DNA of 28,809 bases from CAZNDN01 sp964571815 (GTDB lineage: Bacteria > Fibrobacterota > Chitinivibrionia > Chitinivibrionales > WJKA01), in assembly GCA_964571815.1 (NCBI GenBank), contig CAZNDN010000039.1, positions 1 through 28,809 of the forward strand, read 5' to 3'. Of this stretch, positions 25,116 to 28,809 are shown one piece after another. Positions within the stretch are counted from its first letter, which is position 1, and each line of letters begins with the position of its first letter. Under the pieces are notes generated by a model. It did not search any database, was not told the origin of the DNA, and saw only the letters and a list, made by a program, of their open reading frames with translations. The position numbers and the translations under genes were made by a program.

Positions 25116-26917
25116 TGCAACTCAATCCAAAGCTTGGCGGTCAGGAGCCTGAGGAACAGCTTGATACGACCACTCCGCACATAATCGTCTGGTGATTCGG
25201 TAAGACGGCCCTCGCCCACAATTGGTCCAAGTGTGGCAATTGCAGCCTCGGACGGCTGAAACCACATCTCCGCGATTTTGGGGCTGCTACTGATGTAATG
25301 GTGCCAATTCGGCCACGACTCATCCGATACTATAGTCTTCCTTGCTCTCCCGGCAAACCTTCTGATTGCGGTCAGATTCCGCTGTATCAATACATGAAAA
25401 TACGGTGCGTTCACACGGGTGCCCGTATTGATGTTCGTGATCGCGGACACCTTTGGTCCGCACACAATTTCAACCATTCGGGCGTATACGCTGACGTTTA
25501 GCTTGAAACGGGGAGGGAGTCTAAGGTATACATCGACAATGGCATTGTCCACAACGGGTAGATGAAAGGGCAACACCCTCTGGGGGATAAGAGTCTCCTG
25601 GTTATCGGGCTCATAGCACAACGGAAACAGTCGCCTTCGTTCCAGATCCAACCGCGCCTCATCGGTTTCCAGGCCTCTCATCTTTATTGGATACAGCGCC
25701 TCTAGGCGATCACGGATTGCTTCCTCGTGCTTTGAACCAAACCAAAAATGCGGCATGTAGGTTTCCAGACCGAATGGCCCCGGGCTGTTCAGCCGAAGGA
25801 ACTTGTTCTCAAGTTTGTCGAGCAAGAGACCTTTGAAGAAGTAGTCGCAGTAGAATCCCGTGAGTAGCGTCCCGAATCCTAATTTGCGCAGTTCACTTGC
25901 AAAACCCAAGTAGTGATTACTTCCAAAATCGCCCATGCCCCCCGACAGCCTAACACCGTTCTTGGCGTTCATCCCGTAGTGCTCCCTCGCTCGCTGCAAT
26001 GGTACCAGATCAACACCACTTGCCTTCGCGATCTCGGCCGCGAGGGAGAACTCGACATTTCGGTTGTCGAAGAAGCAAAACGCTCTCGTGTAACTCCGGT
26101 CAGGGATACAGCTCAGCACCGCCCTTGAGTCAAGCCCCCCGCTCAGCGATACACCAACCGGGCCAACCGCTCTATGGCTTCGGCGTGAAACCGAGGTTCG
26201 AAAAGCTCCTGCTAGCAACTGCGCCAAGTCTTCTCGCGATGCCTCTTTGTCCAAGCTGAATTTCCATCGGAACCGCCACTCCCGCTTCCATTCGGGAGAG
26301 GGCCCATTGAAATCGACGTATGCAACAACTCCGTAATCAAATCCACGAATTGACTGGTAGTATGTGTATGGGTGAGTAAGTCGACCTGTGCAGATGAATT
26401 GCGACAGAGATACAGCGTCCCATTTTTTGGAGACATCTGCAATTGTGGCAAGAACGTCGGGATGTGAGGACAATAGCACTGGATCCGAAGCATTTGGCGC
26501 GTAGCCAAAACACGGCATCAGCCCGCAACGATCGTTCGCAAAGTAAAGTTTTTCGGCACTTCGATCCCACAGAAAAAGCGCAAAATTTCCATTAAGATGG
26601 CGCAAGGCCTTTGGCCCATCATCGGAGTACAAGGAGGCCACAATCCGACATGCTCTTCCTCCTGTGCCGCTAATGCCAGGCGCTTGCCATTGACTTTCGT
26701 CGAAAGTCACTCGCCCGCACACAGCTACGAAAAGTGAGCCGCTCGTGGTTCTGAATGGTCCCCACTCTTTATCCCGATCCACGGAAACCAATCCAAGTGA
26801 AAACTTCTCAAATTCATATAGGTGGACGCTATTGCCCGTAGCCCGGCCAAGGCCCTCAAGATCCCGGCCGGTGGTTCGTTGGCCACGAGGCCTTATGTCA
26901 AGAAGAAAATCACCCAT
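25082..26917 (-). CDS. Asparagine synthetase-like amide ligase without glutaminase Cys
   Basis: A 611-residue protein with an N-terminal Ntn-type glutamine amidotransferase-like domain (NGNFALFLWD at about 108-117 and an FANDRCGLMPCFGY segment) and a C-terminal ATP-pyrophosphatase domain with SGGLDS (259-264) for AMP-forming carboxylate activation. The ATG at 26915-26917 is 23 bp after the upstream stop and gives an N-terminus MGDFLL. Genuine asparagine synthetases begin Met-Cys-Gly, the Cys being the glutaminase nucleophile. Here it is absent, as in beta-lactam synthetase and lasso cyclases. It may therefore use ammonia or another amine, or close a ring. Homologues with this fold recur in exosortase-linked EPS loci. 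A longer TTG frame (27004) overlaps the neighbouring gene and does not restore the Cys. Confidence 0.83.
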   Translation of the reverse strand: MGDFLLDIRPRGQRTTGRDLEGLGRATGNSVHLYEFEKFSLGLVSVDRDKEWGPFRTTSGSLFVAVCGRVTFDESQWQAPGISGTGGRACRIVASLYSDDGPKALRHLNGNFALFLWDRSAEKLYFANDRCGLMPCFGYAPNASDPVLLSSHPDVLATIADVSKKWDAVSLSQFICTGRLTHPYTYYQSIRGFDYGVVAYVDFNGPSPEWKREWRFRWKFSLDKEASREDLAQLLAGAFRTSVSRRSHRAVGPVGVSLSGGLDSRAVLSCIPDRSYTRAFCFFDNRNVEFSLAAEIAKASGVDLVPLQRAREHYGMNAKNGVRLSGGMGDFGSNHYLGFASELRKLGFGTLLTGFYCDYFFKGLLLDKLENKFLRLNSPGPFGLETYMPHFWFGSKHEEAIRDRLEALYPIKMRGLETDEARLDLERRRLFPLCYEPDNQETLIPQRVLPFHLPVVDNAIVDVYLRLPPRFKLNVSVYARMVEIVCGPKVSAITNINTGTRVNAPYFHVLIQRNLTAIRRFAGRARKTIVSDESWPNWHHYISSSPKIAEMWFQPSEAAIATLGPIVGEGRLTESPDDYVRSGRIKLFLRLLTAKLWIELQCAKTTDGLDN

Positions 26918-26940
26918 GGATTCTTTCGCTTGCGCAGAAA

Positions 26941-27885
26941 TCAGGCATCGTCGTTGGGCGAAACAGAACAACAGTGAGGAATTTGCTGGGGCAAAGCATG
27001 CCAACGTTCACGCTGTTCCATCGCCGATATGTTGCTGAGAAAACCACGATAAAGGTCCACCGGATATTCGTCGTTGCGCAACTGCCCCCTGCCGAATTTC
27101 ATGTAGTCCGGGTGGGTATTGAGGAGTACCATTCCCCCATTCTCCAAAATCCATCGCATTTTCCTCATCCAGATTTCAATGCCCTGTTCCCGTAAGAGCA
27201 CAAAGAGCGTGAAGTCCTGGGGCAGAGTGTATGGTAGCTCCATGAGAGCTTTTCCGCCATTATTCGCATGAACCGGGATGGGAAAGATGGTACAAACACC
27301 ATCCGCCTGAGGCTCAAATGGATCGGTATCGAACGTTGAAAGTGAAACCTCAACGTCAAGGTTGTGGATCCAGCCGAGGTTATGATGCATAGATGGAGAA
27401 CTGAAGACACGCGTGTCCCATTTTTCAAGAAAGTAGTTTATCCTCTTCGCGCGATTCTTGAATACCTTATGCGAGCGAAACAGTTTTCCGTCATGTCTCA
27501 GTCCGTGCACACCAATTCCAAAGCCTCGAGCTCGAATGTCCGAAAGGAGTTCGTCGGAAACTTTGTACCGCTCCGGCACGAAATTGAAACAAGACCTCAA
27601 TCCATACTCGTCCTCCAAGTCCATCAATCGGCGAACGTTGCTTCTCCCTCGGGCTGTTTCAACATCGTGTGACAGGAGCAGGGCATATCCCTTTCCCTGC
27701 GGCCACCCCTCCCACCATTGGGGTTTCTTTCCAGCGCGCGTGTCAATGGGCCAGACTTCCCGGCAGCGCGCCAGCTTCCACCGGGCGTAACGCCTTCGCG
27801 CCAATATCTGCAAATACCGCGGAACCGCAGGTCTAATCGTGTAGTAAATTCTATTCCTGATTCTTGTCAGCAATATGCTACTCAA
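26941..27885 (-). CDS. NodB-superfamily polysaccharide deacetylase-like protein (divergent)
   Basis: A 314-residue protein. SHDVE (72-76) replaces the usual TFDD, VHGLRHDG (126-133) supplies the SHxxxH-like histidines, and SPSMHHN (163-169) and LLNTHPDYM near the C-terminus complete the pattern of WbmS-like sugar deacetylase homologues in O-antigen loci. One Asp of the catalytic pair is replaced by the His-Asp arrangement of this subgroup. There is no signal peptide, though the N-terminus is strongly basic. The longest frame starts at TTG 27885 with a weak GGA six bases before, so the true start is uncertain. It follows the methyltransferase by 53 bp and precedes the asparagine synthetase homologue by 23 bp. 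Confidence 0.75.
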   Translation of the reverse strand: MSSILLTRIRNRIYYTIRPAVPRYLQILARRRYARWKLARCREVWPIDTRAGKKPQWWEGWPQGKGYALLLSHDVETARGRSNVRRLMDLEDEYGLRSCFNFVPERYKVSDELLSDIRARGFGIGVHGLRHDGKLFRSHKVFKNRAKRINYFLEKWDTRVFSSPSMHHNLGWIHNLDVEVSLSTFDTDPFEPQADGVCTIFPIPVHANNGGKALMELPYTLPQDFTLFVLLREQGIEIWMRKMRWILENGGMVLLNTHPDYMKFGRGQLRNDEYPVDLYRGFLSNISAMEQRERWHALPQQIPHCCSVSPNDDA

Positions 27886-27938
27886 TATTCCAAAGCGACA
27901 ACTCAGGTACCGCCGGAGATGAAAACACTCGGTTTTTG

Positions 27939-28736
27939 CTACAAAACCACTTTTCTCACAGCCAAGTTACGCGGACTCACATTGTCCGAAGTCCTTCTAA
28001 AGCACATAACCGGTTCGGATGCCCATCGAGCAGGAGTCAGGAGTGACAACAGTGTCATGCCGATTCTGAAAAGAAATGCTCTTGCAACTGAGCGGCGCTT
28101 CAATTCGAGGAATCGCGTACTCTGCTTCGGCACGGCAATGTAAACGCTATCGGGAACAAAACGGAACGAAGCAACGTAACGCAATAGAGTGTGATAGGTG
28201 AAATACCGCACATGGGCGTAGAACTCATATCTTGATTTTTCGTTAAGCGGATCATGATAGGCCTTCCCCGTTAGGAGAACCGGAAGCAGATAGAGCAACC
28301 CGGCATAGTTAGGCGACGAAAGATAGAGCCACCCATCTTCTGCAATAATCCGATGCAGTTCCTCCATGAAGTGATCACAGTAAATCAAGTGTTCGATCGT
28401 TGCCAAGGATACTACGGCGTCGAACTCTCCATCGCCCACTGGAAAGGGAGTACTCTTCGTATCCAAATCGAAGCTGACGGTCTGCAAACCCGCACGCTCC
28501 ATTGTTCTGAGGGCAGTTTGGCAGATATCGTTGCATACGAGGTTAGCCCCATAGGCTTCAATGATACGTCGGCCAACTATTCCTACACCAGAGGAAATAT
28601 CTAAGATATTCTTGTGGTTTCTTCCTTCGAAGACGGCCGGGAAAATTCTGTGTCGCTCATGGACCGCTTGATACTGGTCCTGCGTCTGAACCCCGGACAG
28701 TCTTTTCTCTTCAAGGCTTCTCGCGTCACTTCTCAT
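27939..28736 (-). CDS. SAM-dependent methyltransferase (class I)
   Basis: A 265-residue protein. Motif I is DISSGVGIVG (46-55), followed by the acidic strand end VCND (67-70), then FDAVVSLATIEHL (105-117, methyltransferase 11/12 type) and DGWLYLSSPN (134-143). The C-terminal 100 residues are membrane-friendly and basic and may position it at the inner membrane near lipid-linked glycan. The likely role is O-methylation of a sugar. The ATG at 28734-28736 overlaps the stop of an upstream frame (ATGA). The Shine-Dalgarno is weak, as expected for coupled initiation. Confidence 0.85.
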   Translation of the reverse strand: MRSDARSLEEKRLSGVQTQDQYQAVHERHRIFPAVFEGRNHKNILDISSGVGIVGRRIIEAYGANLVCNDICQTALRTMERAGLQTVSFDLDTKSTPFPVGDGEFDAVVSLATIEHLIYCDHFMEELHRIIAEDGWLYLSSPNYAGLLYLLPVLLTGKAYHDPLNEKSRYEFYAHVRYFTYHTLLRYVASFRFVPDSVYIAVPKQSTRFLELKRRSVARAFLFRIGMTLLSLLTPARWASEPVMCFRRTSDNVSPRNLAVRKVVL

Positions 28737-28809
28737 TTGTATCCCGAAGTTTTCGTCCTTCGACGATAGCGCCTCATGCCCTCTTGCCAGCTACTCGCCA
28801 GTCGGTTTA
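28733..28809 (-). CDS. 3' end of an upstream gene, cut by the window edge
   Basis: A minus-strand frame is open from the right edge for 24 codons to a TGA at 28733-28735 that overlaps the methyltransferase ATG as ATGA. It ends with basic residues (RRYRRRTKTSGYK). The overlap pattern is typical of real operon junctions. The family cannot be told from so few residues. Confidence 0.5.
   Translation of the reverse strand, partial: NRLASSWQEGMRRYRRRTKTSGYK

Noticed and set aside
1..28809. CRISPR arrays, tRNA or rRNA genes, insertion sequences, toxin-antitoxin or phage genes
   Set aside because: No regularly spaced repeats, cloverleaf-like sequences, transposase motifs or phage proteins were seen on reading both strands.

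Overview
The window looks like part of a Gram-negative bacterial chromosome, probably a metagenome-derived scaffold, because it contains a 100-N gap flanked by the same 55 bp. Three surface signals point away from ordinary Proteobacteria. There is a PEP-CTERM protein, and there are two large secreted proteins that end in FlgD-like (T9SS-tail-like) beta domains. Several proteins also match families known from exosortase-linked exopolysaccharide loci: an AMP-forming acyl ligase, FemAB, an asparagine synthetase-like protein and NodB deacetylases. A PVC, Hydrogenedentes or similar environmental lineage is plausible. That is inference: no rRNA or ribosomal gene is present to settle it.

Layout. Positions 1-629 are non-coding, with REP-like inverted repeats. 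Positions 630-3466 (minus) hold an AMP-forming ligase and an NAD-dependent malate dehydrogenase. Positions 3546-5234 hold a lipoprotein of SGNH-like appearance (+) facing a PEP-CTERM protein (-). The gap and a long regulatory region follow. Positions 6129-7970 (+) encode a large secreted protein with a Cys-rich motif and a FlgD-like tail. Positions 8427-13196 (minus) hold a sulfotransferase, a GT2 glycosyltransferase, a FemAB-like transferase and a second secreted protein with an SGNH-like N-terminus and a FlgD-like tail. Positions 13572-15676 hold a divergent pair, a left-handed beta-helix acetyltransferase (-) and a polysaccharide pyruvyl transferase (+). From 15813 to the right edge everything is on the minus strand: transcribed from right to left, an unidentified partial gene, a SAM methyltransferase, a NodB-superfamily protein, an asparagine synthetase homologue, a NodB deacetylase, a GNAT protein, a GT4, a decayed GT2-like remnant, a GT2, a Wzy-like polymerase/ligase, a CapA-like protein and a Wzx-like flippase.

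How it fits together. The right half is a Wzx/Wzy-type surface polysaccharide locus. Glycosyltransferases build a lipid-linked repeat unit. It may be decorated by methylation, acetylation, pyruvylation, sulfation, deacetylation and possibly amide or aminoacyl groups. The flippase exports it and the Wzy-like protein polymerises or ligates it. The initiating sugar-phosphate transferase, outer-membrane export proteins and exosortase are not in the window and would have to lie elsewhere. The secreted proteins are probably surface-associated, and the PEP-CTERM tail links protein sorting to this glycan.

The observations I rate highest are: the asparagine synthetase homologue without the N-terminal Cys nucleophile, encoded between two NodB-type genes; two FlgD-tailed secreted proteins beside a PEP-CTERM protein; an 8-bp direct repeat with exact 11-bp periodicity upstream of the PEP-CTERM gene; and the decayed gene in the 1-kb hole between the GT4 and GT2 genes.
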